Source: Xanthobacter sp. YC-JY1 (lineage in GTDB: Bacteria > Pseudomonadota > Alphaproteobacteria > Rhizobiales > Xanthobacteraceae). From it: 64,000 nucleotides of DNA. Numbering within the stretch: position 1 is the first letter of the stretch; each line of letters begins with the position of its first letter. The notes beneath the pieces are model-generated. The model was not told the origin of the DNA. It saw only the letters and a program-made list of their open reading frames with translations, and made no database searches. Location of the stretch: assembly GCF_021730305.1 (NCBI RefSeq), contig NZ_CP032674.1, positions 2,465,001 to 2,529,000 of the forward strand, in the 5' to 3' direction. The position numbers and the translations under genes were made by a program. This document shows positions 52,187-62,993 of this stretch, in pieces.

Positions 52187-52890
52187 CCGCCGGAAACCGG
52201 TCGGAGGCCGCTCCGACCACCTATTACGACCTCGATCACGTGGCGCGCCACGTGCAGCAGGGACAGCACCGCGAAGTTATCGGCGGCCTCTGGGAAGAGG
52301 TCGGCCGGCTGCAGCGGGATTTCCTTGTGAAGCAGGGGCTTAAGCCGCACCATCGGCTGGTGGATATCGGCTGCGGCAGCCTGCGCGGCGGGGTCAAGTT
52401 CGTCGCCTATCTCGATGCCGACCGGTACTACGGTATCGACCTCAGCGGCGATCTGCTGGAGGCCGGATACGCCCAGGAGATCGTCCCGGCGGGGCTCGAT
52501 GCCAAGCTGCCGCGTGACCACCTGAGTGTGTCTGACAGCTTCGATATCGGTGGGTTCGGTGTGCAGTTTGACATGGGAATCGCCCAGTCAGTCTTCAGTC
52601 ACTTGCCGATGCCGTATCTGGTCGACTGCCTCGCCCGGATCGCCCCCCATTTCGTGCCCGGAGGTATCTTCTTCGTGACCTGCTTCCTCGTGCCCGACGG
52701 CAAGTTCGGGCAGCAGGTGAAGCAGGGCAAGGGTGGGGTGGTGACGTTCCCGGACAAGGACCCGTACCACTATACCCAGGCACAGCTTTCCACGGCGCTC
52801 GCCGGCGATCCCAATTGGGAGATGAAGATCATCGGCGACTGGTCCCATCCCCGCCAGCAGCAGATGCTCGCCTTCGTCCGGCGTCGCTGA
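52183..52890 (+). CDS. Class I SAM-dependent methyltransferase embedded in the pdh operon
   Basis: 235 residues. [22 protein letters not shown] is motif I (SAM-binding), [15 protein letters not shown] motif II, and [20 protein letters not shown] the post-II region. It starts inside the pdhB stop (ATGA), lies 31 bp before pdhC, and its codon use is a little less GC-biased than its neighbours. Substrate unknown; the location suggests, without proving, a link to the complex. Confidence 0.78.
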   Translation: MTAGNRSEAAPTTYYDLDHVARHVQQGQHREVIGGLWEEVGRLQRDFLVKQGLKPHHRLVDIGCGSLRGGVKFVAYLDADRYYGIDLSGDLLEAGYAQEIVPAGLDAKLPRDHLSVSDSFDIGGFGVQFDMGIAQSVFSHLPMPYLVDCLARIAPHFVPGGIFFVTCFLVPDGKFGQQVKQGKGGVVTFPDKDPYHYTQAQLSTALAGDPNWEMKIIGDWSHPRQQQMLAFVRRR

Positions 52891-52921
52891 GGGTTTTTGC
52901 TTTTTTCGAAAGGCCAAGAAG

Positions 52922-54280
52922 ATGCCCATCGAAATCCTGATGCCGGCCCTGTCTCCCACCATGGAGAAGGGCAATCTCGCCAAGTGGCTCAAGAAGGAAG
53001 GCGACACGGTCAAGTCCGGCGACGTGCTGGCCGAGATCGAGACCGACAAGGCCACCATGGAAGTCGAGTCCATCGACGAAGGTGTGCTCGCCAAGATCCT
53101 CGTGCCGGAAGGCTCGCAGGACGTGCCGGTGAACCAGCTCATCGCCATCCTCGCCGCCGAGGGTGAGGACGTGGCGACCGCTGCCGCCGGCAAGGGCGCT
53201 GCCGCCCCGGCCCCCGCCGCGGCTCCCGCGGCTGCGCCTGCTGCGAGCCCGGCTCCTGCGGCCGCTCCCGCCCCTGTGGCGGCTGCGCCGGCTCCGGCGT
53301 CGAACGGGCAGGGTGGGCGTGTGTTCGCCTCGCCGCTTGCCCGCCGGATCGCCAAGGACAAGGGCATCGACCTCGCCAGCCTGTCGGGTTCCGGCCCGCA
53401 CGGCCGCATCGTCGCCCGCGACCTCGAAGGCGCCCAGCCCGGCGCAAAGCCGGCCGCGGCGCCCGCTCAGGCGGCTGCTGCGGCTCCGGCCCCTGCGGCT
53501 GCAGCTCCCGCCCCCAAGGCGACGGCCGCGCTCACCGGTCCCACGGCGGATCAGGTGAAGGCCATGTTCGAGGCCGGCACCTACGAGGAAGTGCAGCTCG
53601 ACGGCATGCGCAAGACCATCGCGCGCCGTCTGGTGGAGAGCGAGCAGCTCACCCCCCACTTCTACCTGACGGTGGATTGCGACCTCGACGACCTCATGGC
53701 CCTGCGCGAGCAGGTCAATGCCAATGCGTCGAAGGACAAGGACGGCAAGCCGTCCTACCGCGTCTCGGTCAACGACTTCATCATCAAGGCGCTGGCGCTC
53801 GCGCTCCAGAAGGTGCCGGCGGCCAACGCCGTGTGGGCCGAGGATCGCATCCTGCGCATGAAGCATTCGGACGTGGGCGTCGCGGTCGCCATCGATGGCG
53901 GCCTCTACGCCCCCATCGTGAAGAAGGCCGAGCAGAAGACCCTCTCCACCATCTCCAACGAGATGCGGGATCTGGCCGCCCGCGCGCGCACCAAGAAGCT
54001 GAAGCCGGAGGAATATTCCGGCGGCTCCACCTCCGTGTCGAACCTCGGCATGATGGGGATGCGCAACTTCACCGCCATCATCAACGCGCCGCAGTCCTCC
54101 ATCCTCGCGGTGGGCGCCTCGGAGCAGCGGGCGGTGGTGAAGGGCGGCGAGGTGAAGGTCGTCACCCAGATGACCGTCACCATGACCTGCGACCACCGGG
54201 TGATGGACGGCGCGCTCGGCGCGGAACTCCTCAGCGCGTTCAAGGGCTTCATCGAGAAGCCCATGGCGATGCTGGTCTGA
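52922..54280 (+). CDS. pdhC: Dihydrolipoamide acetyltransferase (E2) of pyruvate dehydrogenase
   Basis: 452 residues. One lipoyl domain (1-78, Lys43), an Ala/Pro linker, the peripheral-subunit-binding domain ([20 protein letters not shown], ~135-170), a second Ala/Pro linker and the acyltransferase core ending [16 protein letters not shown] with the catalytic His and Asp. It passes acetyl to CoA. AAAGG lies upstream of ATG 52922. Confidence 0.96.
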   Translation: MPIEILMPALSPTMEKGNLAKWLKKEGDTVKSGDVLAEIETDKATMEVESIDEGVLAKILVPEGSQDVPVNQLIAILAAEGEDVATAAAGKGAAAPAPAAAPAAAPAASPAPAAAPAPVAAAPAPASNGQGGRVFASPLARRIAKDKGIDLASLSGSGPHGRIVARDLEGAQPGAKPAAAPAQAAAAAPAPAAAAPAPKATAALTGPTADQVKAMFEAGTYEEVQLDGMRKTIARRLVESEQLTPHFYLTVDCDLDDLMALREQVNANASKDKDGKPSYRVSVNDFIIKALALALQKVPAANAVWAEDRILRMKHSDVGVAVAIDGGLYAPIVKKAEQKTLSTISNEMRDLAARARTKKLKPEEYSGGSTSVSNLGMMGMRNFTAIINAPQSSILAVGASEQRAVVKGGEVKVVTQMTVTMTCDHRVMDGALGAELLSAFKGFIEKPMAMLV

Positions 54281-54338
54281 GGTCGCAGCTGACGCGACTT
54301 CGCCGGCGCGAGGCCTGCGCCTCCGCCGGCGGGACCGG

Positions 54339-54366
54339 GCTGCGGCAGATCAAATCCTGCCGCAGC
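54339..54366 (+). other. Hairpin after pdhC
   Basis: GCTGCGGCAG/CTGCCGCAGC, perfect 10-bp stem with an ATCAAATC loop, 59 bp after the pdhC stop. No T-run follows, so processing or partial termination is more likely than strong termination. Confidence 0.5.
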
Positions 54367-54426
54367 GGAGCAGTGTAGCTGCGGGGCAGCGGCGCCCGCG
54401 CCGTTCGACCCGAGAAAGGAACAACA

Positions 54427-54663
54427 ATGAGCCACACGCCCCACGAGCTCGCCGCCGACTTCCCGGAATATGCCGAGAAGATCCAGGCCCTGAAGCTCTC
54501 AGACGCTCATTTCGCCAAGCTCCACGAGGCCTATCACGAGGTGAACCGGAAGGTGCACCGGGCCGAGACCGACGTGGAGCCCACCGGCGACGAGGAGATT
54601 GAAGCCATGCGCCGCGAGCGCATGCGCCTCAAGGATGAGCTTTACGCCATCCTCACCAAGTGA
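54427..54663 (+). CDS. YdcH/DUF465 family small protein
   Basis: 78 residues, helical hairpin: ELAADFPEYAEKIQALKLSD and FAKLHEAYHEVNRKVHRAET, then LKDELYAIL. Matches DUF465/YdcH, widespread and uncharacterised. GAAAGGA lies before ATG 54427. Sits between pdhC and lpdA. Confidence 0.85.
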   Translation: MSHTPHELAADFPEYAEKIQALKLSDAHFAKLHEAYHEVNRKVHRAETDVEPTGDEEIEAMRRERMRLKDELYAILTK

Positions 54664-54718
54664 GGCTCGCCAAGTGAGGCGTTGACGGGGCTGGGTTCCC
54701 GCCCCGGTGCAGCCTGAC

Positions 54719-54742
54719 CCCTCTCCCGCTCGCGGGGGAGGG
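54719..54742. repeat. REP-like intergenic palindrome, copy 1
   Basis: CCCTCTCCCGC (54719-54729) and GCGGGGGAGGG (54732-54742), one mismatch, 2-nt loop. A related palindrome lies at 59156-59181. Similar C/T-rich hairpins are common between genes in alphaproteobacteria. Confidence 0.45.
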
Positions 54743-54775
54743 ATCGAACGGGGAACGGAAGGACACGCCCACCCG

Positions 54776-55403
54776 ATGAAGCTCTATCTCGCCGGCCCGG
54801 AGGTATTCCTCGACGATGCGCGCGAGATCGGCCGGCGCAAGGTGGAGCTGTGTGCCCGCCACGGGTTCACGGGCCTGTTTCCCCTCGATGGCGAGATCGC
54901 CCTCGATGCCGCGGGCGGGGTTTCCGCCACCGCCATCTTCTCCGCCAATGTGAGCATGATGCGGACCGCCGACGCGGTGCTCGCCAACCTCACGCCCTTT
55001 CGCGGCATCAGTGCCGATCCCGGCACCGCCTTCGAGGTGGGTTTCGCCTTCGCCCTCGGCAAGCCGGTGGCGGCCTATTCCAACCATCCCGGCGAGCTGA
55101 AGCACCGGGCCCGCGCCACCATCGGCGCCGCGCCGGAGGGGCCGGACAGCCTCATGGCGGACGGCCTCCATGTGGAGGACTTCGGCCATTTCGACAATCT
55201 CATGCTGGCCGAGGCGCTGCATGCCTTCTGCCTGCCGGTAATCCAGGCCGAAGCTCCGGCCGAGGATCCCTTCCGCGACCTTTCCCTGTTCGAGGAGGCG
55301 CTTGTGCGCCTCGCCGAAGCCCACGCCGGCGGCCGCCTCGGGACGCCCCGATCCCCATCACGACCAGAGCCCGCCGCAACAGCGCGCGGCGAGGAGACCT
55401 TCC

Positions 55404-55411
<8 letters not shown>
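54776..55411 (+). CDS. Nucleoside 2-deoxyribosyltransferase-like protein
   Basis: 211 residues. MKLYLAGPEVFLDDAREIGR, VLANLTPFRGISADPGTAFEVGFAFALGKPVAAY is the NDT fold with the catalytic Glu in the GTAFEVG segment. It would transfer or hydrolyse deoxyribose on nucleosides or nucleotides. Its end overlaps the lpdA start by 8 bp, so it is coupled to the dehydrogenase gene although functionally unrelated. Confidence 0.85.
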
Positions 55412-56819
<1,408 letters not shown>

Positions 56820-56914
56820 GGCCGGCTGGGCGGGAGCGATCTCGCCAAGCTGCGCCGCAGTCGGCATGATCGGATTGCGTCCGCGCTTCTGCGGGCGCGT
56901 GCGAGGGGACCATC

Positions 56915-57193
56915 ATGGACCAGCAGACCTATGCCTTCCTGAGCCAGCCGGGGGTCGGCTTCTTCTCGCTCATCATCATTGGCGTCATCGCCGGATGGGT
57001 GGCGGAGCGGGTGACCGCGAGCAATCACGGCCTGCTGACGAACCTCATCGTCGGCGTGGCCGGCGCCTTCATCGGCGACAAGCTGGCCGGTGTGCTGAAC
57101 GTGCCGGTGCATGGCTTCTTCCGCACGCTGATCGCCGCCATCGTCGGTGCCATCATCCTGCTCTGGGTGTGGCGGGCGATCAGGTCGCGCTGA
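56915..57193 (+). CDS. GlsB/YeaQ/YmgE-family membrane protein
   Basis: 92 residues, three helices; FFSLIIIGVIAGWVAERVTA, TNLIVGVAGAFIGDKLAG and LIAAIVGAIILLWVWRAI are the transglycosylase-associated-protein pattern. Stress-linked in enterobacteria, otherwise unknown. GCGAGGGG lies 6 bp before the ATG. Confidence 0.85.
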   Translation: MDQQTYAFLSQPGVGFFSLIIIGVIAGWVAERVTASNHGLLTNLIVGVAGAFIGDKLAGVLNVPVHGFFRTLIAAIVGAIILLWVWRAIRSR

Positions 57194-57317
57194 CGGAAGG
57201 TCCGCGCTGGGGTATGCCGGCCCTGCGGCGCCGTCCCTTCCGGGCGGCGGCGCGGGGCACTATGTTGCAAGGATGCAGGCGCCGTAACGGCGCGCTGACC
57301 GGTATGGAAGTTCGCAC

Positions 57318-58271
57318 ATGGTCACGGTGATCGACACGCGGGAACGGCCCCGCCATCCGGAGAAGGCGCATCGGCCGGAAACCGAGGTGCTGCGCAAGCC
57401 GGACTGGATCCGGGTGAAGGCGCCGGGCTCGGCCGGCTGGTCCAAGACCGCCGGCATCGTGAAGGAGCACGGCCTCGTCACCGTGTGCGAGGAGGCGGGC
57501 TGCCCCAATATCGGTGAGTGCTGGGAGAAGAAGCACGCCACCTTCATGATCATGGGCGACACCTGCACCCGCGCCTGCGCCTTCTGCAACGTGCGCACCG
57601 GCCTGCCCGACGCCCTCGACCGTGACGAGCCGCAGAAGGTGGCGGATTCCATCGCCAAGCTCGGCCTCTCCCACGCCGTCATCACCTCGGTGGACCGGGA
57701 CGACCTCGCCGATGGCGGCGCCGAGCACTTCGCCCGCACCATCGCCGCCATCCGCAGGGCGAGCCCGTCCACCACCATCGAGATCCTGACCCCCGACTTC
57801 CTGCGTAAGGACGGGGCGCTGGAAGTGGTGGTCGCGGCCCGGCCCGACGTGTTCAACCACAATCTGGAGACGGTGCCCTCGCGCTATCTCTCGGTGCGCC
57901 CGGGCGCCCGCTATTTCCATTCGCTGCGGCTGTTGCAGAAGGTAAAGGAGCTCGACCCGTCCATCTTCACCAAGTCCGGCATCATGGTCGGCCTCGGCGA
58001 GGAGCGGCCCGAAGTGCTTCAGCTGATGGACGACTTGCGCTCGGCGGACGTGGACTTCATCACCATCGGCCAGTATCTCCAGCCCACCCGCAAGCACCAC
58101 AAGGTGGAGCGCTTCGTGACGCCGGACGAGTTCAAGGCCTATGAGACGGTGGCCTATGCCAAGGGCTTCCTGATGGTCTCGGCGAGCCCGCTCACCCGCT
58201 CGTCCCACCATGCGGGCGACGATTTCGAGAAGCTGCGCGCGAACCGCGCGGCGCGGCTGGGACGGGCCTGA
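57318..58271 (+). CDS. lipA: Lipoyl synthase
   Basis: 317 residues, radical SAM. Auxiliary cluster Cys57, Cys62, Cys68 ([14 protein letters not shown]) and SAM cluster Cys83, Cys87, Cys90 (CTRACAFC), both complete; the C-terminal RSSHHA serine is the third auxiliary ligand type. It inserts two sulfurs into octanoyl groups, modifying Lys43 of the pdh lipoyl domains coded upstream. Confidence 0.96.
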   Translation: MVTVIDTRERPRHPEKAHRPETEVLRKPDWIRVKAPGSAGWSKTAGIVKEHGLVTVCEEAGCPNIGECWEKKHATFMIMGDTCTRACAFCNVRTGLPDALDRDEPQKVADSIAKLGLSHAVITSVDRDDLADGGAEHFARTIAAIRRASPSTTIEILTPDFLRKDGALEVVVAARPDVFNHNLETVPSRYLSVRPGARYFHSLRLLQKVKELDPSIFTKSGIMVGLGEERPEVLQLMDDLRSADVDFITIGQYLQPTRKHHKVERFVTPDEFKAYETVAYAKGFLMVSASPLTRSSHHAGDDFEKLRANRAARLGRA

Positions 58272-58272
58272 C

Positions 58273-58731
58273 GTGCCCTCCTTCTCCAACAGCCGGCGCG
58301 TCAGGCACTCCGCCTCCGACATGTTCGACCTGGTGGCGGACGTGGAGCACTATCCCGAGTTCGTGCCGCTCTGCCAGGCGCTCCGCGTGAAGCGCCGCAC
58401 CAAGTCCGACGAGGGCGTGGAAATCCTCGTGGCGGACATGACGGTCGCCTACAAGCTCATCCGCGAGACCTTCACGTCTCGGGTGACGCTGGATCGGCCC
58501 CGCCTCACCATCCACGTGGAATATCTCGACGGCCCCTTCAGCCGGCTCGACAACCGCTGGGAGTTCATCCCCCAGGGTGACGCGGCGTGCGACGTGAAGT
58601 TCTTCATCTCCTACGAATTCCGCTCGCGCACGCTGGGCATGCTCATGGGCGCCATGTTCGACGCCGCCTTCCGCCGTTTCGCCGATGCCTTCGAGAAGCG
58701 GGCGGACGAGGTTTACAGGACGGTCGGGTAG
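58273..58731 (+). CDS. COQ10/RatA-family START-domain protein
   Basis: 152 residues from GTG 58273, one base after the lipA stop. RRVRHSASDMFDLVADVEHYPEFVPLCQ and the C-terminal RFADAFEKRADEVY are the polyketide-cyclase/START signature of the COQ10/RatA group, thought to bind quinone or act as a ribosome-association factor. The lipA neighbourhood is typical of this group in alphaproteobacteria. Confidence 0.87.
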   Translation: MPSFSNSRRVRHSASDMFDLVADVEHYPEFVPLCQALRVKRRTKSDEGVEILVADMTVAYKLIRETFTSRVTLDRPRLTIHVEYLDGPFSRLDNRWEFIPQGDAACDVKFFISYEFRSRTLGMLMGAMFDAAFRRFADAFEKRADEVYRTVG

Positions 58732-59126
58732 GCGGACGGCACCTCCACCGGCGCGCCGGCCTCGCGCAGCGCCTTGAAGCCGCCTTCCACATGGGCCACC
58801 GGATTCAGCCCCATGTCCTGCGCCGTCGCGGCCGAGAGCGCGGAGCGCCAGCCGCCGGCGCAGAAGAAGACGAAGGCCCGGTCCTCGCCGAACACCGGCT
58901 TGAAATAGGGGCTTTCCGGGTCGATCCAGAATTCCAGCATCCCGCGCGGGCAATGGAACGCGCCCGGCACGCGGCCATCGCGCTCCAGCTCGCGCGGATC
59001 GCGCAGGTCCACCAGCAGCGCACCCTCGCCGGCGCGGCGCACCGCCTCCTGCGGCGTCACGGTCTCGACCTTCGCGTTCGCCTCGGCGAGGAGGGCCTTG
59101 TAGCCGCGGGTGATGGTCTGGGGCAT
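58713..59126 (-). CDS. Rhodanese-domain protein
   Basis: 137 residues. ALLVDLRDPRELERDGRVPGA and the active loop FFCAGGWRSALSA with the catalytic Cys and closing Arg. Sulfurtransferase-like; physiological partner unknown. Overlaps the convergent COQ10/RatA gene by 19 bp. Confidence 0.87.
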   Translation of the reverse strand: MPQTITRGYKALLAEANAKVETVTPQEAVRRAGEGALLVDLRDPRELERDGRVPGAFHCPRGMLEFWIDPESPYFKPVFGEDRAFVFFCAGGWRSALSAATAQDMGLNPVAHVEGGFKALREAGAPVEVPSAYPTVL

Positions 59127-59155
59127 GGGCGTCCTCCGTTATGGCTCAAGGCCTT

Positions 59156-59181
59156 TTCTCCCCGCTCCCGCGAGGGGAGAA
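59156..59181. repeat. REP-like intergenic palindrome, copy 2
   Basis: TTCTCCCC (59156-59163) and GGGGAGAA (59174-59181) around a 10-nt loop, between the rhodanese gene and the first ABC binding-protein gene. Related in composition and layout to 54719-54742. Confidence 0.45.
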
Positions 59182-59194
59182 GGGAACAGGCGGC

Positions 59195-60295
59195 CTACAA
59201 CTCGCTGTAGGCGCCGTCCTTCCACTCATAGACCACGAAGTCGGGCTTGGTGATGTCGCCCTTCTTGTCGAAGGAGAGCGGGCCGAGCACCGTCTGGAAG
59301 GTCATGCCGGAATGGATCTGCGCGGCCACCTTCTTGGGGTCGAGGGATTTTGCCGCCTCGGCCGCCTGCTTGATGACCTGCACGCCGGCATAGGAATAGA
59401 GCACGTAGCCCTCGGCATCGATGCCCTTGGCGGTCATGGCCTCCACGATGCCCTTGGCCGCCGGATTCTTGCGCGGGTCGGGGCCGAAGGTCATCAGCGT
59501 GCCGGTGCCGCCGGTGCCGGCGATGTTCCAGTATTCCTTGTCGGCCAGCGCGTCGCCGCCCATGAGCACGGTCTTCAGGCCCTGATCGCGCATCTGCCGC
59601 ACGATCAGGCCGGCCTCGGGATGCAGGCCGCCGAAATAGATCACGTCGACGCCAGCCGCCTTCATCTTCGAGACGAGGGCCGAATAGTCCTTCTCGCCGG
59701 GGTTGATGCCCTCATACATCACTTCCTTGACGCCGGCCTTGTTGAGGGCCTTCTGTGTCTCGTCGGCGAGGCCCTTTCCGTAGGGCGACTTGTCATGGAC
59801 GATGGCGATCTTGCCGTCCTTGAACTTCTCGGCGAGGAAGGCGCCCGCCACCGGCCCCTGCTGGTCGTCGCGGCCGGCAGTGCGGAAGGTGTTCCAGAGC
59901 TTGCGCTCGGTATAAGCGGGGTTGGTGGAAGCGGGGCTGATCTGCAGCACGCCGGCCTCTGCATAGTCCGACGAGGCGGCAATGGAGATGCCGGAATTGA
60001 CGTGGCCGATGACGAAGGTCGCGCCGTCGGTGATGAGCTTGTTGGCCGCCGCCACGCCCTGCTCGGGCTTGCCGCCGTCGTCGGCCACCAGGAGCACGAT
60101 CTTCTGGCCGTTGATGCCGCCGGCGGCGTTGATGTCGGCCACCGCCTGCTCGACACCGGTTTTCATCTGGGTGCCGAAGGCGGCGATGGAGCCGGTGAGC
60201 GGCCCGGCGGCCCCGAGCTTCACATCGGCGTGGGCGGCCGGCGCGAGGACGAGGCCGGCGCAGACGGCGAGCGCGGCGAAGGAAAGCCTGTTCAT
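59195..60295 (-). CDS. Branched-chain amino-acid ABC transporter substrate-binding protein 1
   Basis: 366 residues, signal peptide ending near AAHAD, then the LivJ/LivK-type two-lobed binding fold: VKLGAAGPLTGSIAAFGTQM, INGQKIVLLVADDGGKPEQG, GVLQISPASTNPAY, IAIVHDKSPYGKGLADETQ. Paralogue of the next gene with the same length and ends. It captures leucine-type or related amino acids in the periplasm for LivFGM. Confidence 0.9.
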   Translation of the reverse strand: MNRLSFAALAVCAGLVLAPAAHADVKLGAAGPLTGSIAAFGTQMKTGVEQAVADINAAGGINGQKIVLLVADDGGKPEQGVAAANKLITDGATFVIGHVNSGISIAASSDYAEAGVLQISPASTNPAYTERKLWNTFRTAGRDDQQGPVAGAFLAEKFKDGKIAIVHDKSPYGKGLADETQKALNKAGVKEVMYEGINPGEKDYSALVSKMKAAGVDVIYFGGLHPEAGLIVRQMRDQGLKTVLMGGDALADKEYWNIAGTGGTGTLMTFGPDPRKNPAAKGIVEAMTAKGIDAEGYVLYSYAGVQVIKQAAEAAKSLDPKKVAAQIHSGMTFQTVLGPLSFDKKGDITKPDFVVYEWKDGAYSEL

Positions 60296-60474
60296 CCCGA
60301 TCCCCTCGAAATGATTGAAAGGTTCTGGCGCGGGGCCGTTGGTCCGGCCTTCGCACGCCGGGCTTCGGGCGCATGGGACGCGCCTTGCCCTTGTGGCAGC
60401 ATGATTGCCAAACCGGGGTCCGAAGACAAGCGTGGCACCGTGGCCCCTGAAGCCGAAAATTGGCTCAAACGAAA

Positions 60475-60500
60475 AAGCCTGCGCCGGGGGGCGCAGGCTT
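60475..60500 (-). terminator. Intrinsic terminator of the second binding-protein gene
   Basis: Perfect 11-bp stem AAGCCTGCGCC/GGCGCAGGCTT around a 4-base loop, followed on the minus strand by TTTC. It separates the two binding-protein transcripts. Confidence 0.8.
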
Positions 60501-60534
60501 CGGATGTGTCAGATGTCGATTGAACGGTGAGGCA

Positions 60535-61635
60535 TCACAGCTCGCTGTAGGTGCCGTCCTTCCAGACGTAGACCACGTAGTCGAGCTTGGTGATGTCGCC
60601 CTTCTTGTCGAAGGTGAGCGGGCCGAGCACGGTGTCGAACTTCATACCCGAGTGGATCTTCTCAGCCACCTTCTTGGGGTCGAGGGACTTGGCCGCCTCG
60701 GCCGCCTGCTTGATGACCTGCACGCCGGCATAGGAGTAGAGCACGTAGCCCTCGGGATCGACGCCCTTGGCCTTGAACTTATCCACGATGGCCTTGGCGG
60801 CGGGGTTCTTGCGCGGGTCGGGACCGAAGGTGGTCAGGGTGCCGGTGGCACCGTCGCCGGCGATGGACCAGAACTCCTTGTCGATCATGCCGTCGCCGCC
60901 CATGAGGACGGTCTTCAGGCCCTGGTCACGCATCTGGCGCACGATCAGGCCGGCTTCCGGATAGAGGCCGCCGAAATAGACGAGGTCGGCGCCGGACGCC
61001 TTGATCTTGGAGACGAGCGCCGAATAGTCCTTCTCCTTCGGGTTGATGCCCTCGTAGAGAACTTCCTTCATGCCGCCCTTGTTGAGGGCCTTCTGAGTCT
61101 CGTCGGCGAGGCCCTTGCCGTAGGGCGTCTTGTCGTGGACGACGGCGATCTTCTTGCCCTTGAAGTTCTTCAGGATGTAGGCGCCGGCCACAGCGCCCTG
61201 CTGGTCGTCGCGACCGCAGGTGCGGAACGTGTTCCACATCTTGCGCTCGGTGAAGGTGGGGTTGGTGGAGGCGGGGCTGATCTGCAGCACGCCAGCCTCT
61301 TCATAGTCCTGCGAGGTCGGGATGGACACGCCGGAGTTGTAGTGGCCGATGACGAACTTGGCGCCGTCGGTGATCAGCTTGTTGGCCGCCGACTTGCCCT
61401 GCTCGGGCTTGCCGCCGTCGTCACCCACCAGGAACTCGATCTTCTGGCCGAGGATGCCGCCGGAGGCGTTGATGTCGGCGATGGCCTGCTCGGTGCCGTT
61501 CTTCAGCTGGGCGCCCACGGCGGCGAGATCGCCGGTGATGGGGCCGGCAACGGCGATCTTCACCTGCGCCTGGGCCTGCGCCGCCAGGACGAGGCCGGCG
61601 CCGAGCGCCAGCGACGCCATCAAAAGCTTCTTCAT
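60535..61635 (-). CDS. Branched-chain amino-acid ABC transporter substrate-binding protein 2
   Basis: 366 residues from ATG 61635 (GGGGAGA upstream). Signal peptide MKKLLMASLALGAGLVLAAQ, then VKIAVAGPITGDLAAVGAQL and the same landmarks as its neighbour (KTVLMGGDGMIDKEFWSIAG, FGPDPRKNPAAK). The pair arose by tandem duplication; the difference in the pocket region (YNSGVSIPTSQDYEEAG versus VNSGISIAASSDYAEAG) may set specificity. Confidence 0.9.
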   Translation of the reverse strand: MKKLLMASLALGAGLVLAAQAQAQVKIAVAGPITGDLAAVGAQLKNGTEQAIADINASGGILGQKIEFLVGDDGGKPEQGKSAANKLITDGAKFVIGHYNSGVSIPTSQDYEEAGVLQISPASTNPTFTERKMWNTFRTCGRDDQQGAVAGAYILKNFKGKKIAVVHDKTPYGKGLADETQKALNKGGMKEVLYEGINPKEKDYSALVSKIKASGADLVYFGGLYPEAGLIVRQMRDQGLKTVLMGGDGMIDKEFWSIAGDGATGTLTTFGPDPRKNPAAKAIVDKFKAKGVDPEGYVLYSYAGVQVIKQAAEAAKSLDPKKVAEKIHSGMKFDTVLGPLTFDKKGDITKLDYVVYVWKDGTYSEL

Positions 61636-61759
61636 GCCTTGTCTCCCCTTCTGCACCCCGCCGCCGTCACGGCCGGCGAGGTTGAATCCGTTGGTGGCGC
61701 ATTGTGCCGCAATCACGAGTCGTGTCGATCCCTCTCATGACGAGATCGGCGACCATTCC

Positions 61760-62218
61760 TCAGCTGCTGCCAAGCTTGCGCGGACGCCACGCGACGCTGC
61801 CGTGCCGCTCGTACATCCAGCCATATTGCACCGTCATCTGCCGCTGCCGCATGGCGCGGAAGCCGAGCGTCGCGATGGAGGCGAGCAGCACGAATTCCAC
61901 CGCCAGCGGCTCGGGATCGAACAGCGTCGCCTGGAACAACGCGAAGTGGCAGAAGCGCACCGCGCAGGCGAGCAACCCACAATAAACCAGAAGATGGAGG
62001 TAGGGGTCCCACGATCGGGCCACCGCCTTGCCGGTGAGCCAAGCCGCGCCGCCGCCGAGGAACAGCGTCACCAGCAGGAAGTCGGCAAGCGAAGCGCCGA
62101 TCAGCTCCTCCGGCCACACGAAGAGCGTCGCAACCAGCACCACCAGCGCAATGGCGGGGCCGAGGAGCATGGGGGAGGTGATGCGGCCGGGATCGCGCGC
62201 GGGATGGATTGCGGTCAC
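61760..62218 (-). CDS. DUF6867 membrane protein of the liv cluster
   Basis: 152 residues, four helices (LGPAIALVVLVATLFVWPEE, ADFLLVTLFLGGGAAWLTG, LHLLVYCGLLACAVRF, LAVEFVLLASIATLGFRA) and a C-terminal VQYGWMYERHGSVAW. I match it to DUF6867, found between livF and the binding protein in Hyphomicrobiales. Function unknown. One base from livF, so in the same operon. Confidence 0.75.
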   Translation of the reverse strand: MTAIHPARDPGRITSPMLLGPAIALVVLVATLFVWPEELIGASLADFLLVTLFLGGGAAWLTGKAVARSWDPYLHLLVYCGLLACAVRFCHFALFQATLFDPEPLAVEFVLLASIATLGFRAMRQRQMTVQYGWMYERHGSVAWRPRKLGSS

Positions 62219-62219
62219 G

Positions 62220-62993
62220 TCAGCGCCCTCCTTCCAGATAGGCGGCGCGCACTTCTGGCCGGGCGAGCAGTTCCGCGCCGGTGCCGGACATGGTGACGAG
62301 GCCGTTCACCATCACATAGCCGCGGTGGGCGAGCTTCAGCGCATGGAAGGCGTTCTGCTCCACCAGGAACACGGTGAGCCCCTCGGTGCGGTTGAGCATG
62401 CGGATGGCGTCGAAGATCTGCCGAACGACCAAGGGCGCGAGGCCGAGGGAGGGTTCGTCCAGCAGCAGCAGGCGCGGGCGGCTCATGAGGGCGCGCGCGA
62501 TGGCCAGCATCTGCTGCTCGCCGCCGGAGAGCGTGCCGCCGCGCTGGGCGATGCGCTCCTTCAGCCGCGGGAACAAGGTGAACATGCGCTCCAGATCCTC
62601 GGCGAAATGGGCGTTGCCGTCGATGGCGGCGCCCATCTGCAGATTCTCGTAGACCGTCATGCGCGGGAAGATGCGCCGGCCTTCCGGAGACTGCGCGATC
62701 CTGAGGCGCATGATCTCGTGGGTGGGCAGGGCCGTGATGTCCCGTCCGGCATAGATGATGCGGCCGTCGCGGGCGCGGGGGCTGCCGCAGATGGTCATCA
62801 TCAAGGTGGACTTGCCGGCGCCGTTGGCGCCGATGAGGGTGACGATCTCGCCCTCATTCACCTCGATGTCCACGCCCTTGAGCGCGATGATGTTGCCGTA
62901 ATAGGCGGTGACGCCCGAGACGGAGAGCAGCGGCGCCTTGCGCGCGGCGGGAGCGGGAGAGGTCACGGCCTTGGTGTCCGGCTGGATGCTCAT
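62220..62993 (-). CDS. livF: Branched-chain amino-acid ABC transporter ATPase LivF
   Basis: 257 residues. Walker A LIGANGAGKSTLMMT, signature LSGGEQQMLAIARAL, Walker B LLLLDEPSLGLAP. ATG 62993 overlaps the livG stop (ATGA). Energises uptake together with LivG. Confidence 0.95.
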   Translation of the reverse strand: MSIQPDTKAVTSPAPAARKAPLLSVSGVTAYYGNIIALKGVDIEVNEGEIVTLIGANGAGKSTLMMTICGSPRARDGRIIYAGRDITALPTHEIMRLRIAQSPEGRRIFPRMTVYENLQMGAAIDGNAHFAEDLERMFTLFPRLKERIAQRGGTLSGGEQQMLAIARALMSRPRLLLLDEPSLGLAPLVVRQIFDAIRMLNRTEGLTVFLVEQNAFHALKLAHRGYVMVNGLVTMSGTGAELLARPEVRAAYLEGGR

